IMG/VR virus record: IMGVR_UViG_3300005607_000418
Location: 1-47,948 of that record
Strand: one strand, 5' to 3'
Origin: a virus
Length of the DNA stretch: 47,948 bases
Shown: piece after piece, positions 5,832-12,370 of the stretch
Layout of the letters: every line of letters starts with the position of its first letter
How positions within the stretch are numbered: position 1 is the first letter of the stretch
Made by a program: the position numbers and the translations under genes
Notes under the pieces: generated by a model
What the model saw: only the letters and a program-made list of their open reading frames with translations
The model's database searches: none
What the model was told of the DNA's origin: nothing

Positions 5832-5854
5832 ACCTCAATATGGCCGAAGCATCT

Positions 5855-6157
5855 TTACTGCCGGTTGCACTTGGCGCAGATCACCTGGGCGTGGTCCCCG
5901 GCGCGCTCCCGCAACTCCTGTCCCCCCGCGAGAGGACCAAAGACCCGCAGCAGCTCGTCTCTCTGCATTAAGCGATGGCGGTAGGGCCGTGCCTGGTCGC
6001 GGTGCCTGGCGGGTATCTCCATCACCAATGCCTGGCCGCCCGGGTTGAGCCCGCGGCGGATGGCCTCCTCCAGCGCGCCGCCGAAGCCCCCGGCGGATTC
6101 CACGATCACCGCGCCGGCGAAATGATCCTGCTCGTCCACAAACGAGATCCAGTACAT
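5855..6157 (-). CDS. Conserved-looking hypothetical protein, first gene of minus operon
   Basis: 100-aa protein starting MYWISFVDEQDHFAGAVIVE, followed by a Gly-rich helix start (SAGGFGGALEEAIRRGLNPG), a beta segment (GGQALVMEIP) and a charged C-terminus ending VICAKCNRQ with a CxxC. The ATG at 6157 has GGGGAG eight bases upstream, better than the ATG at 6163. A longer frame extends to 6694 but its upstream part is the mirror of the plus-strand gene 6197-6718. Phage proteins that begin with a Phe/Asp-rich strand and bind nucleotides look similar, but no family is claimed. It lies back-to-back with the plus gene starting at 6197, only 39 bases away. Confidence 0.58.
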   Translation of the reverse strand: MYWISFVDEQDHFAGAVIVESAGGFGGALEEAIRRGLNPGGQALVMEIPARHRDQARPYRHRLMQRDELLRVFGPLAGGQELRERAGDHAQVICAKCNRQ

Positions 6158-6196
6158 CGCCATACTCCCCAGCCTAAACTGAAAAAGGAGTCGCAC

Positions 6197-6718
6197 ATGA
6201 CCGATGGAGTACTCGAAGGCCTGGCCCGGCAGGCCGCCAACATCGTGCGCACCGAGTTGCACCTCCATGGCTGCTTCGAGAGCATCCTGGTGGGCATCTC
6301 CCACCAGGGCGAAGCGCTCTACCGCATGCACTCCATCGAGCGGCTCATTCGCAACTTGGCGGGGCCGCATTGGGTGGAAAACTCGGACGCGAAAGAGTGT
6401 CTGTACTCCACCATCCGCATCGCGCACGCCTCGGCTCCCGCCTGGGCGCCGCGGCCGGGCGCCTACATCCTGGCCGGAACCGGGCGCGCGCGAGAGAGGG
6501 ACGGCGATCGGATCACGGAGCAGCATGAAGCGGTGATCTACGCCCTGGTCCAGACCCCCACACGCTGCTGCATCCGCGTCGAGCCGCTGGACGGCGCCGC
6601 GCCCAGCACGCGCTTTCACCCCACCAGCGAACTGGACGGCGCGCAAATAATCTTCCGCCCGCTCACCGACGAGGAGCGCGAGACGGCGCGCCACCTGAAC
6701 CGCCGCGAGGTAACATGA
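6197..6718 (+). CDS. Hypothetical phage protein
   Basis: 173-aa protein starting MTDGVLEGLARQAANIVRTE with an excellent ribosome site (AAAGGAG, eight bases upstream). The N-terminal half is helical (HGCFESILVGISHQGEALYR, HSIERLIRNLAGPHWVENS). The centre is mixed alpha/beta (CLYSTIRIAHASAP, GAYILAGTGRARERDGDR), then an acidic helix (ITEQHEAVIYALVQTPTRC) and a final strand-rich part. No signal peptide or membrane segment is seen. Its stop overlaps the ATG of the next gene (ATGA at 6715-6718), so the two are coupled. Not recognised. Confidence 0.66.
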   Translation: MTDGVLEGLARQAANIVRTELHLHGCFESILVGISHQGEALYRMHSIERLIRNLAGPHWVENSDAKECLYSTIRIAHASAPAWAPRPGAYILAGTGRARERDGDRITEQHEAVIYALVQTPTRCCIRVEPLDGAAPSTRFHPTSELDGAQIIFRPLTDEERETARHLNRREVT

Positions 6719-7020
6719 CTCGCCGCGCTTTTCTCGCCGCCCTGGCCGCGGCGATCGGCTACGACCCGGAGCGCCGGCTTTGGGTGCCCGGGCGCAAGCT
6801 GATCTCGATTCCGCCGCCGGTCTGCCTGCCGGCGCCGCGCGGCAACCAGTTCCTCACGGTAGAGCAGATCAGCAAAATGACCTTGGAGGTTCTGGAGCGC
6901 CACCTGGTCTTCGCGCGGATGCAGCGCGAGTACAACCGCCTGTTCACCAGCGTGGGTGAGGTGATCGTCGCTCGACCGCAGGGCTTAACCATCGAAGGCA
7001 TCCTGCGGAATGCACGCTAG
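6715..7020 (+). CDS. Small protein with twin-arginine-like N-terminus
   Basis: 101-aa protein starting MTRRAFLAALAAAIGYDPER, then RLWVPGRKLISIPPP. The T-R-R-x-F-L motif and Ala-rich stretch match a Tat signal, and the LWVPGxKxIxIP segment recurs in hypothetical phage proteins of this kind as far as I recall. The C-terminal half is a helix (VEQISKMTLEVLERHLVFAR ... YNRLFTSVGEVIVARPQG). Coupled by ATGA to the preceding gene. A GC-rich hairpin (7053-7080) follows its stop. It may be exported or membrane-associated; function unknown. Confidence 0.6.
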   Translation: MTRRAFLAALAAAIGYDPERRLWVPGRKLISIPPPVCLPAPRGNQFLTVEQISKMTLEVLERHLVFARMQREYNRLFTSVGEVIVARPQGLTIEGILRNAR

Positions 7021-7052
7021 AATATGGCAACGGAATCGGCTTTGAGTTTTGC

Positions 7053-7080
7053 GGGGGCTCGCCGCCAGGCGCGAGCCCCC
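7053..7080 (+). terminator. GC-rich hairpin after 6715-7020 gene
   Basis: GGGGGCTCGC (7053-7062) and GCGAGCCCCC (7071-7080) form a perfect 10-bp stem with an 8-base loop. It is 33 bases after the plus-strand stop. Only a weak T-rich tail (CGAATTCTT) follows, so its strength as a terminator is uncertain. Confidence 0.5.
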
Positions 7081-7187
7081 CGAATTCTTCCAGGCGCTCA
7101 CGGGTGTCAACCGGACGGCGCCGCGGCGGCCCCGCCGCAGACGCCAGAAACGGAGCCTAAACACCACAAAAATCAACACTTAGACAC

Positions 7188-7223
7188 AAAAACCCTGCGC
7201 AAAACTTCAGTTATGCGCAGGGT
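7188..7223 (-). terminator. Rho-independent terminator of the recombinase operon
   Basis: On the minus strand ACCCTGCGCA pairs perfectly with TGCGCAGGGT (7223-7214 and 7201-7192) over a 12-base loop and is followed by a T run. It lies 115 bases after the stop of the serine recombinase gene. Confidence 0.8.
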
Positions 7224-7337
7224 CAAACTTGGTTGACAAAGGCACCTGTTTGCAACGCCGAAAACGCCCCTGGAAATGGGGTTTTCCGCAGGGGGTTTCC
7301 GGTTTCGCCCGCCGCGAGCGATCAAGAGAGGGGAGCT

Positions 7338-7913
7338 TTACGCGGCCAGCGCATCGCGCACCGTCGAGACCGGCACGCCCAAGCGCTTCGAGATGGCGCC
7401 CCAGCCCAGCCCGGCCTGGCGCAGCTCGAGGGCTTCATCGCGGCGGAACACCCGCCGCGGGCGGCCGTGCGCCGCGCCGCGGCGCTTGGCGTTCTCCAGC
7501 CCGGCCTTCACGCGCTCGCGGATGATCTCGCGCTCGAATTCGGCCACGGCCGCCAGGATGTGCAGCAGCAGGCGCGAGGTGGGATTCGCCTGGTCCGTGT
7601 CGATCGCCTGCGTGGTGGCGATGAACCGCACGCCGTAGCTGTCCAGGGCCTGCAACTGTTCCACCAGGTGCAGCATGCTTCGGCCGAAGCGGTCCAGCTT
7701 CCACACCAGGATGCCGTCGCAGCGGTGCTCACTGGCATCCCGCATCAGGCGGTCCAGCTCCGGGCGGTGGCGCTTGGCGCCGCTCCAGCCGGTATCCACA
7801 TACTCGCCGGCGACCTGCCAGCCACGGCGGGCGGCGTATTCGCGCAGCTCGGCAAGCTGCATCTCACAGTGTTGGTCCGTGGTGGACACACGGGCGTATA
7901 AGGCTACTTTCAT
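7338..7913 (-). CDS. Serine recombinase (resolvase/invertase family)
   Basis: 191-aa recombinase of the small serine resolvase/invertase type. The catalytic domain opens with MKVALYARVSTTDQ, placing R8 and the nucleophile S10 as expected. The conserved basic patch KLDRFGRS (72-79) holds the arginines that activate the phosphate, preceded by the dimer-face motif DTGWSGAKRHRPELDRLM. The long E helix (LLLHILAAVAEFEREIIRER) and TGRPR-like hinge (AHGRPRRVF) follow. The C-terminal HTH is complete (AISKRLGVPVSTVRDAL). Length is typical (about 185-200 aa). Last gene of a five-gene minus operon with a terminator after it. It could invert a segment, resolve multimers or control the element; no paired recombination sites were identified. 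Confidence 0.93.
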   Translation of the reverse strand: MKVALYARVSTTDQHCEMQLAELREYAARRGWQVAGEYVDTGWSGAKRHRPELDRLMRDASEHRCDGILVWKLDRFGRSMLHLVEQLQALDSYGVRFIATTQAIDTDQANPTSRLLLHILAAVAEFEREIIRERVKAGLENAKRRGAAHGRPRRVFRRDEALELRQAGLGWGAISKRLGVPVSTVRDALAA

Positions 7914-7920
7914 AGAGGTT

Positions 7921-8133
7921 TCACCAGCGGCGCCGTACCGACTCGATACAGCCGATGGCAGCCGCGCCGAGCACCAGGAGACTCACCGCATGTCGATAGC
8001 TCCAGTACCCACGGTGGTAGTGGTCCCAAATGCCGGCGATGGTAAAGGTTGGATTCCAGACCAGGACGGCCAACAGCACAATCAGGAACGCGAGCACCGC
8101 GCGCACCTGAACCCAGCGGAGATTGCTCATCAC
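7921..8133 (-). CDS. Small membrane protein, two helices
   Basis: 70-aa protein. A hydrophobic helix (VRAVLAFLIVLLAVLVWNP) is followed by a short loop (GIWDHYHRGYWSYR) and a second helix (HAVSLLVLGAAAIGCIESV) with a basic end. Two ATG codons are adjacent at the start; the second gives 69 aa. It sits 7 bases before the recombinase gene and 6 bases after the coiled-coil gene. Function unknown. Confidence 0.6.
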   Translation of the reverse strand: MMSNLRWVQVRAVLAFLIVLLAVLVWNPTFTIAGIWDHYHRGYWSYRHAVSLLVLGAAAIGCIESVRRRW

Positions 8134-8139
8134 TTTCTC

Positions 8140-8379
8140 TTAGTGGCCGTTTGATCCTCGGCCGCGTAGAATCAAATCTTCCAGCCTGTCCAGCTTCTCG
8201 GTGATGGATTGCATCGCAGCTTCATGCTGCTGCAACCATTCCCGATGTCGGGCCGTGGCCTGCTCGTTGGCTGCGATCCACTCCAGGTGTTCCTGCAGCC
8301 GTTGCTCGTTGCGCAGCGTAACGGCCGTGGTCACGGTGAGGGATTCCCGAAGGTCTCGAATCATCTCTTCCAGGGTCAT
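8140..8379 (-). CDS. Coiled-coil protein, unknown function
   Basis: 79-aa protein, almost entirely helical with heptad-like spacing: MTLEEMIRDLRESLTVTT, LRNEQRLQEHLEWI, RHREWLQQHEAAMQSITEK, then LDRLEDLILRGR. This suggests a parallel coiled coil like small phage lysis regulators or structural chaperones. The ATG at 8379 has GGAGA upstream inside the end of the previous gene. The longer open frame to 8619 is rejected because it overlaps the gene before it and begins with low-complexity sequence. Confidence 0.62.
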   Translation of the reverse strand: MTLEEMIRDLRESLTVTTAVTLRNEQRLQEHLEWIAANEQATARHREWLQQHEAAMQSITEKLDRLEDLILRGRGSNGH

Positions 8380-8381
8380 CT

Positions 8382-8579
8382 TCAGTTCTCCAACGCCTCG
8401 CCTAGAATCTGCACTCCCAAGTGCAAAGGCCAATACCACCACCAGTCGAAGCCGTGCCACCGGAAAACCAGCGCAGCGCCCACCAACACCAACGCCACCA
8501 GACCAAGCTCTCGCAAGTCGCGGAGTTGGTCCTGGCGTTCGGCGGCCCGCACCGAGGCCATCCATTCTTCCCGGGTCAT
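8382..8579 (-). CDS. Small membrane protein
   Basis: 65-aa protein. A charged N-terminal helix (MTREEWMASVRAAERQDQLR) is followed by a transmembrane helix (LGLVALVLVGAALVFRW) and an aromatic segment (DWWWYWPLHLGVQILGEAL) that would sit at the membrane surface. The ATG at 8579 overlaps the stop of the preceding gene (ATGA at 8579-8576) and has AAAAAGGG upstream, so it is preferred over the ATG at 8594. It ends two bases before the next gene. Function unknown. Confidence 0.62.
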   Translation of the reverse strand: MTREEWMASVRAAERQDQLRDLRELGLVALVLVGAALVFRWHGFDWWWYWPLHLGVQILGEALEN

Positions 8580-8722
8580 CCCTTTTTCGCCCATCTTGCT
8601 GCGGCTGCTTTTGCCGCAATCTCCTTCCGGCGCTTGGCGCTGAGCTTACGAGCGCGGGCCTTACCGCCCGCCTTGCCGAGTGCCACCACGTCGATTGTCA
8701 CCAGCTTCCGCTTTTCCGCCAT
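8576..8722 (-). CDS. Small Lys/Arg-rich GGKARA...ARWAKKG protein
   Basis: 48-aa basic protein: MAEKRKLVTIDVVALGKAGG followed by KARARKLSAKRRKEIAAKAA and AARWAKKG. The GGKARA...LS...R.EIA.KAA.ARWAKKG pattern is widespread as a small protein, often annotated as histone-like or hypothetical, in GC-rich bacteria and their mobile elements. It is likely to contact nucleic acid by charge. It is the first gene of the minus operon that ends in the recombinase, and faces the divergent early operon across a 125-base control region, so it could be an early regulator. Confidence 0.68.
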   Translation of the reverse strand: MAEKRKLVTIDVVALGKAGGKARARKLSAKRRKEIAAKAAAARWAKKG

Positions 8723-8733
8723 ACCGATGAATA

Positions 8734-8750
8734 GCTTAGCACGCCTAGCA
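8734..8750. promoter_or_regulatory. Putative operator O1
   Basis: GCTTAGCACGCCTAGCA, an imperfect copy (13 of 17 bases) of the operator at 8778-8794. Its position 44 bp upstream, about four helical turns, puts both on the same face of the DNA. Confidence 0.5.
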
Positions 8751-8770
8751 AGGTGCTTGCCACGGTACGC

Positions 8771-8800
8771 TTGACATGCTTAGCGCGTTAAGCATAGAAT
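8771..8800 (+). promoter_or_regulatory. Sigma70-type promoter for the early operon
   Basis: TTGACA (8771-8776) matches the -35 consensus, and TAGAAT (8795-8800) follows after an 18-bp spacer as -10. Transcription would start near 8807 and the first gene starts at 8848 with AAGGAG at 8837-8842. The spacer itself is the palindromic operator. Confidence 0.8.
8777..8794. promoter_or_regulatory. Putative operator O2 inside promoter spacer
   Basis: TGCTTAGCGCGTTAAGCA is a near-perfect palindrome with arms TGCTTA/TAAGCA that exactly fills the spacer between -35 and -10. A repressor bound here would block RNA polymerase. The protein that binds it is not known; the tandem wHTH protein (4643-5095) and the basic protein (8576-8722) are candidates. 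Confidence 0.6.
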
Positions 8801-8847
8801 AAGGTCGGACATATAGCCGCGAGGCTCTAAAGCGCGAAGGAGAAACG

Positions 8848-9126
8848 ATGTCTTCCATGTGGTCGGCCACCTCCGATCTGGAGTACTACGAGCCGAACCA
8901 AACCCCCGAAATCGAGCCCATCGAAGATGAGCCCGAGGAGTGCCCGGCGCCGGCCGCGGACTACTACGCTCTGCTCAAGGCGCTCCAAATCATCTCCGCC
9001 GCGAAGCTGGCAGTGGGCCGCGAGGACGGCCCGCAGGTGTGCAGCCCCGCGTGGCGGCTGCTGGCTCACACGGCGGATTACCTGGACCGCGCCGCGACCC
9101 TGGCCCTGCGCGGCGGGGAGGCCTAA
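8848..9126 (+). CDS. Early hypothetical protein, acidic N-terminus
   Basis: 92-aa protein, first gene after the early promoter. Residues 9-35 are very acidic and proline-rich (LEYYEPNQTPEIEPIEDEPE), like a DNA-mimic or disordered tail. The rest is helical (YYALLKALQIISAAKLAVGR ... LLAHTADYLDRAATLALRGG). The start ATG at 8848 has a good ribosome site. The gene ends three bases before the next GTG start. Function unknown. Confidence 0.68.
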   Translation: MSSMWSATSDLEYYEPNQTPEIEPIEDEPEECPAPAADYYALLKALQIISAAKLAVGREDGPQVCSPAWRLLAHTADYLDRAATLALRGGEA

Positions 9127-9129
9127 GCC

Positions 9130-9792
9130 GTGAGCGACAAGATCACCTTCCCCACCAACGTCCCGGTGCCTCTGGCCCTCCAGTTCCTGGAGGGCAAGGA
9201 GGTTGCCTCGCAATTCGGCGGCAATCAGCACCTGTTCAGCACTACCGATGGACGCATCTTCTTTGTGTCCGAGACGGTGGGCAACATCTTGACGGCGCAG
9301 CTTACGAAGCTGCGCATCCAGAAAGGCGAACCTATCGAGATCATCAAGGCCGAAGTGCCCACCGGCAACGGCCGCAAGTCCATTCAATGGTTGGTCAACA
9401 AGGTGGGTTTCGCCCCCGGCGAGCAGCCGGACGGCACGCTGGCGGTAGACAAGCCCGGCGCGGGTGGTGAGGCACCCGCGCCGGTGGCGCCTCGGGCCAC
9501 CGAGACGCCCATCAACACAGCCACCGTGATCGCTACCCATGGTAACAAGCCCAACGGCAACGGCGTGGCCAACGGCAAAGCCAACGGCCACGGCCACGCG
9601 CCTACGCCCGAACTGCATCAGGGCTGGGCGCAGTTCCTGCTGGCGCAGACCAATGCGCTGATCGACGTGTACGCCTGCGCGCTGGCGCACGCCGGCCAGT
9701 ACGGCAACCAGATCAAGCCCGAGGACGTGCGTTCGATCCTGCTCTCGGCCTTTATCAACGTCACCAAGAACGGAGGCATTAATGTCGCGTAG
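9130..9792 (+). CDS. Phage early protein next to nuclease, unknown function (recombination-associated?)
   Basis: 220-aa protein starting with GTG at 9130. The N-terminal 75 residues form a compact beta-rich unit (FPTNVPVPLALQFLEGKEVA, FGGNQHLFSTTDGRIFFVSE, LTKLRIQKGEPIEIIKAEV) that resembles a small OB-like or recombination-partner domain. A Pro/Ala linker and a Gly/Asn/Lys repeat (KPNGNGVANGKANGHGH) follow. The C-terminus is a helix pair (LLAQTNALIDVYACALAHAG, DVRSILLSAFINVTKN). It overlaps the PD-(D/E)XK nuclease gene by 11 bases, and as far as I recall this pairing recurs in related phages. A single-strand-binding or annealing partner role is inference. Confidence 0.6.
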   Translation: MSDKITFPTNVPVPLALQFLEGKEVASQFGGNQHLFSTTDGRIFFVSETVGNILTAQLTKLRIQKGEPIEIIKAEVPTGNGRKSIQWLVNKVGFAPGEQPDGTLAVDKPGAGGEAPAPVAPRATETPINTATVIATHGNKPNGNGVANGKANGHGHAPTPELHQGWAQFLLAQTNALIDVYACALAHAGQYGNQIKPEDVRSILLSAFINVTKNGGINVA

Positions 9793-10687
9793 CTTGCGCT
9801 TGCCCGATTCGCTGGCCCGCCGCGCGGGCGAGTTCACCGCCGCCGCGCTGGCCATCCTGCATCGCTGGCATCGTCATCACCAGGAGGAGGAGGCGCCCGC
9901 CGCGGCGCCCGCTCCTGCTCCACAGAACGACCTGGGCGCGTTGCTCTCGCCGTCCCAGGTGCGCACGTACCTGGATTGCCCCTTCAAGTGGTGGGCGAAG
10001 TACGGCCTGGGCCTGCCGGATCCGCCCAACGGCTCCTTCGTCCGCGGGCGCGTGGTGCATCGCCTCGCGGAGATGTACTACCGCGCCCGGCTGGCTGGGC
10101 AAGCCCCGGATGTGGACGCTCTGCCCTTCGAGGAGACCTGGGACCTGGCGGCCGCGCAAGCGGCCTTCGGCGCCGGCGAGGACGTGGATCTGCTCAAGCG
10201 GCAGGCGGCCGCGCTCACGCGAATGTATTTGGATCAGATCGCCGCCGAGGTTCAGCCGGCCGCCGTGGAAACGCCCGTCGCGGGCGCCATCGCGGGCGTC
10301 GCGGTGCGCGGCATCATCGACGTGTTGGATGTGCACGGGCGCATCATCGACCTGAAGACCGCCGCCCGCACGCCCGCGGGCGTGGCCGCGGATTACGCCT
10401 TCCAGGTGGCCACCTACCGGCAACTGGAGCCGCGCGCCTCGGGCACCGTGCAACTGGCCACTCTGGTGGCCACCAAGACGCCCAAGATCGTGACGCAGAC
10501 CTACACCGTGCAGCCGGCGGATCTGCGCCTCACCGAGACCCTGTACCCGCTGGTGCGCGAGGGCATCCGCAACGGCCTGTATCTGCCGAATCGCGGCAGT
10601 AACCTCTGCTCGCGGAAGCACTGCAACTTCGCCACGGCCTGCGAAGCCGAGTTCGGCGGCTGCGTGAAAGGACAGGCCGAAGAATGA
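9782..10687 (+). CDS. Cas4/AddB-type PD-(D/E)XK nuclease with Fe-S cysteines
   Basis: 301-aa nuclease of the RecB/Cas4/AddB group, expected to cut or resect DNA ends. After a charged, low-complexity N-terminus, the domain begins at residue 55 (LSPSQVRTYLDCPFKWWAKY), with C66 as the first cluster cysteine. Motif H93 follows in FVRGRVVHRL. The catalytic core is GIIDVLD (D180) and IIDLKT (D190, K192), then the QhxxY motif QVATYR (Q208, Y212). The C-terminal cysteines C276, C281 and C287 (NLCSRKHCNFATAC) complete the usual 4Fe-4S pattern of one N-terminal and three C-terminal cysteines, with C294 extra. It likely works in phage recombination or replication with the neighbouring 9130 gene. Confidence 0.88.
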   Translation: MSRSLRLPDSLARRAGEFTAAALAILHRWHRHHQEEEAPAAAPAPAPQNDLGALLSPSQVRTYLDCPFKWWAKYGLGLPDPPNGSFVRGRVVHRLAEMYYRARLAGQAPDVDALPFEETWDLAAAQAAFGAGEDVDLLKRQAAALTRMYLDQIAAEVQPAAVETPVAGAIAGVAVRGIIDVLDVHGRIIDLKTAARTPAGVAADYAFQVATYRQLEPRASGTVQLATLVATKTPKIVTQTYTVQPADLRLTETLYPLVREGIRNGLYLPNRGSNLCSRKHCNFATACEAEFGGCVKGQAEE

Positions 10688-10986
10688 GACCTCCCGCCTA
10701 CACCGGAGAACCCCACACCTGCCGTTGGTGCGGGCGCAAACTCTACCGCACCTACGGCCTGCGGGCTCTGGCGCGCGATCTGAAGGCGCATGCCAAGCTC
10801 TACAGCAACAACGGCGAAACCATCCAACGTGAGGATGCCGCCGTGCGGCGCCGCTTCCTCGAATCCGCCGGCCAGTACGGCCCTTACGGAGACGGCCACT
10901 TTTGCTCACTCACCTGCGGCTATGCCTACGGCGTGCATATCGCGGGCATCGCCGAGGCCAAGCCCCCGAAAGGCAGGCAACCATGA
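10684..10986 (+). CDS. Small zinc-finger protein in nuclease operon
   Basis: 100-aa protein with four cysteines arranged as a zinc knuckle: CRWC (13-16) with a basic GRKLYRTYG after it, and FCSLTC near residue 74-79. Between them is a charged helix (RALARDLKAHAKLYS ... REDAAVRRRFLESAG). The ATG overlaps the nuclease stop (ATGA), and its own stop overlaps the next ATG. It might assist the nuclease in DNA binding; function not established. Confidence 0.63.
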   Translation: MRPPAYTGEPHTCRWCGRKLYRTYGLRALARDLKAHAKLYSNNGETIQREDAAVRRRFLESAGQYGPYGDGHFCSLTCGYAYGVHIAGIAEAKPPKGRQP

Positions 10987-11069
10987 GCCCCCGGGCGCGG
11001 GCTATGCTGGTGGCTACCGGCCTGGTCCTGCTCTCCGGCCTGCTGACCCTGGCCGTTTCTCGCCTCTAA
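10983..11069 (+). CDS. 28-aa single-span membrane peptide
   Basis: ATG at 10983 overlaps the stop of the preceding gene (ATGA). Product MSPRARAMLVATGLVLLSG, then LLTLAVSRL: one transmembrane helix with a basic N-terminus. A terminator follows 17 bases later. Last gene of the early operon; function unknown. Confidence 0.55.
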   Translation: MSPRARAMLVATGLVLLSGLLTLAVSRL

Positions 11070-11086
11070 CTGAACTGTTTTCCTGC

Positions 11087-11115
11087 GGCCCGGCGGTTTC
11101 CCGCCGGGCCTTTTT
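11087..11115 (+). terminator. Strong Rho-independent terminator of early operon
   Basis: GGCCCGGCGG (11087-11096), loop TTTC, and CCGCCGGGCC (11101-11110) form a perfect 10-bp stem followed by TTTTTCTT. It separates the rightward early operon from the leftward late genes ending at 11125. Confidence 0.93.
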
Positions 11116-11124
11116 CTTGTGCCC

Positions 11125-11664
11125 TCAGCCGACCTTCAGGTAGAGCCCGCCGAACGGAATCACGACCTTCTGGAACGAGCCCGTCACCCCGTCCTTACTG
11201 GTGCCCTGGATCACCGTGCCATCCGGCACGCTATCCCCCGGCAACGCCGAGAACCAAGGCCCATCGCCCTGGCGCACCCCGATGCCGCCGGTCTGCGGCT
11301 GGGGCACCGGCAGGCTGTGCGGCGGACACACGTAATCGGTCGGCGTATTCCCGTACACGATCTGCACGGCCGGCTTGTTGGCCTGCATATCCGCCACGGA
11401 GGTAGGCAGCACATGCAGCGTCAACCGCGGCACCAGCGCCGCGGGCAGGTTCTGGCCGCCGCGCGACTGCGCGATCTGGACGGCCTGGACGTAGCCCGGC
11501 CATTGGCTTTCGTAGTCCGCCACGGCCGCGGCGTTGCGCTGCGCAGCCCAGGCCTCGGTAGACGTGACGATGTTGGAGAACGCGCAAGCGGGCGTCGGCT
11601 CGGTGCAGGTCTGCGCCTGCCCGAGGGCCAAACACAATACGAGTGAGAGAAGGAGTTTCTTCAT
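11125..11664 (-). CDS. Secreted protein of unknown function
   Basis: 179-aa protein starting MKKLLLSLVLCLALGQAQTC, a signal peptide with a likely cleavage after AQ. The mature part has cysteines at CTEPTPAC and DYVCPP, a helical region (EAWAAQRNAAAVADYESQW, VQAVQIAQSRGG), and a strand-rich C-terminus (TGSFQKVVIPFGGLYLKVG). The longer frame to 11826 is the mirror of the upstream gene. It is the last gene of the late block and converges on the early terminator. It could be a spanin-like or periplasmic factor, but no spanin signature was recognised. Confidence 0.6.
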   Translation of the reverse strand: MKKLLLSLVLCLALGQAQTCTEPTPACAFSNIVTSTEAWAAQRNAAAVADYESQWPGYVQAVQIAQSRGGQNLPAALVPRLTLHVLPTSVADMQANKPAVQIVYGNTPTDYVCPPHSLPVPQPQTGGIGVRQGDGPWFSALPGDSVPDGTVIQGTSKDGVTGSFQKVVIPFGGLYLKVG

Positions 11665-11684
11665 GGGGATCTTGGGGAGGGGCT

Positions 11685-11945
11685 TCAGGCCTGCGGCGGG
11701 GCCGCCGGGGTCTTTTTGCCCACGTAATAGCCGAACACCGCCAGCACCAGCACGCCCACCAGCTTGGCAGCCTCGGCGGCATCCTCGGCGTTGTCGCAGC
11801 GGAAGCCGCGGCAGGCCTGCGCCCAATTGATGCGCGCGCCCAGCACGGCGGTGAGGATGGCCGTCAGGATGTTGGAACCCTTGTTGCCATCCAGGATGTG
11901 CTCCAGCACCTTGTTGATGAACAGGTTTTGCACGGAGGGAATCAT
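11685..11945 (-). CDS. Small membrane protein near the distal end of late block
   Basis: 86-aa protein: MIPSVQNLFINKVLEHILDG, helix SNILTAILTAVLGARINWAQ, two cysteines (CRGFRC), then a transmembrane helix (AAKLVGVLVLAVFGYYVGKK) and a short Pro/Ala tail. Its ATG overlaps the upstream stop (ATGA at 11945-11942). The placement after the giant gene, with three other membrane or exported proteins, would suit a lysis cassette, though no known holin family was recognised. Confidence 0.58.
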   Translation of the reverse strand: MIPSVQNLFINKVLEHILDGNKGSNILTAILTAVLGARINWAQACRGFRCDNAEDAAEAAKLVGVLVLAVFGYYVGKKTPAAPPQA

Positions 11946-12370
11946 TTGAGCTTGAGCCTCACAGGAAAAGCCGCCGGCGTCGCGGCGGCTGCGGCCGCCG
12001 GCGCCACCGGCGTGCCGTGCGCCAGCGTGGCCGCATAGGCGCGCCCGGCGAACCAGGCCGAAGCCACGGCCAGCGCGAGGTTGACGTACTTCCCGGTTTT
12101 GGGCCAGTAGTGCCGCACCGCCAGCGCCACGCCCAGCGCGCCGCCGGTCCATTCCAGACGTTGCGCTGCGGTGAGGTGATACTGCTTGCCGTTCACGCTG
12201 AATTTCCAGTCGGTGGTGGAATCGGCGACTTGCGAGAGCAGAAACGCCGTGGGCGCCAGGCTGTCGTCGGTGAAGATCGACAACACGCCGCGATCGGGCG
12301 CCGGCGCCGGGGCCGGCTGCTGGGCCAGGGCCAGGCCCGCCAGCAGCCACACAAGCAGGATGGGTTTCAC
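11942..12370 (-). CDS. Exported/membrane protein, unknown function
   Basis: 142-aa protein starting with GTG at 12370 and GGAG eight bases upstream. Residues 1-17 form a signal peptide (MKPILLVWLLAGLALAQ). Then follow a Pro/Ala-rich segment, a domain with TAFLLSQVADSTTDWKFSVN and KQYHLTAAQRLEWTGGALGV, a probable membrane helix (NLALAVASAWFAGRAYAA) and an Ala/Pro-rich tail. It shares its stop with the next ATG. Function unknown; lysis or envelope role is inference from position. Confidence 0.6.
   Translation of the reverse strand: MKPILLVWLLAGLALAQQPAPAPAPDRGVLSIFTDDSLAPTAFLLSQVADSTTDWKFSVNGKQYHLTAAQRLEWTGGALGVALAVRHYWPKTGKYVNLALAVASAWFAGRAYAATLAHGTPVAPAAAAAATPAAFPVRLKLK

Larger units (their letters stand above)
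7021..7337. other. Intergenic region with three hairpins between convergent genes
   Basis: 317 bases without a convincing gene. It holds a GC-rich hairpin at 7053-7080, the minus-strand terminator at 7188-7223, an AT-richer patch (7155-7195), a TTGACA at 7233-7238 without a matching -10, and a weak stem CCCC (7267-7270) with GGGG (7278-7281) followed by TTTT. The last two could serve transcription from left to right. Confidence 0.4.

Noticed and set aside
5855-6694. 279-codon minus-strand frame
   Set aside because: Only its last 100 codons look real (kept as 5855-6157). The rest mirrors the plus-strand gene 6197-6718, which has a strong ribosome site.
7024-7236. 70-codon plus-strand frame across the intergenic hairpins
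   Set aside because: It runs through two hairpins and a terminator and has no ribosome site.
7921-8619. Longer upstream starts of the small genes in the recombinase operon
   Set aside because: Starts that overlap the ATGA junctions and carry ribosome sites are better supported than the longest frames.
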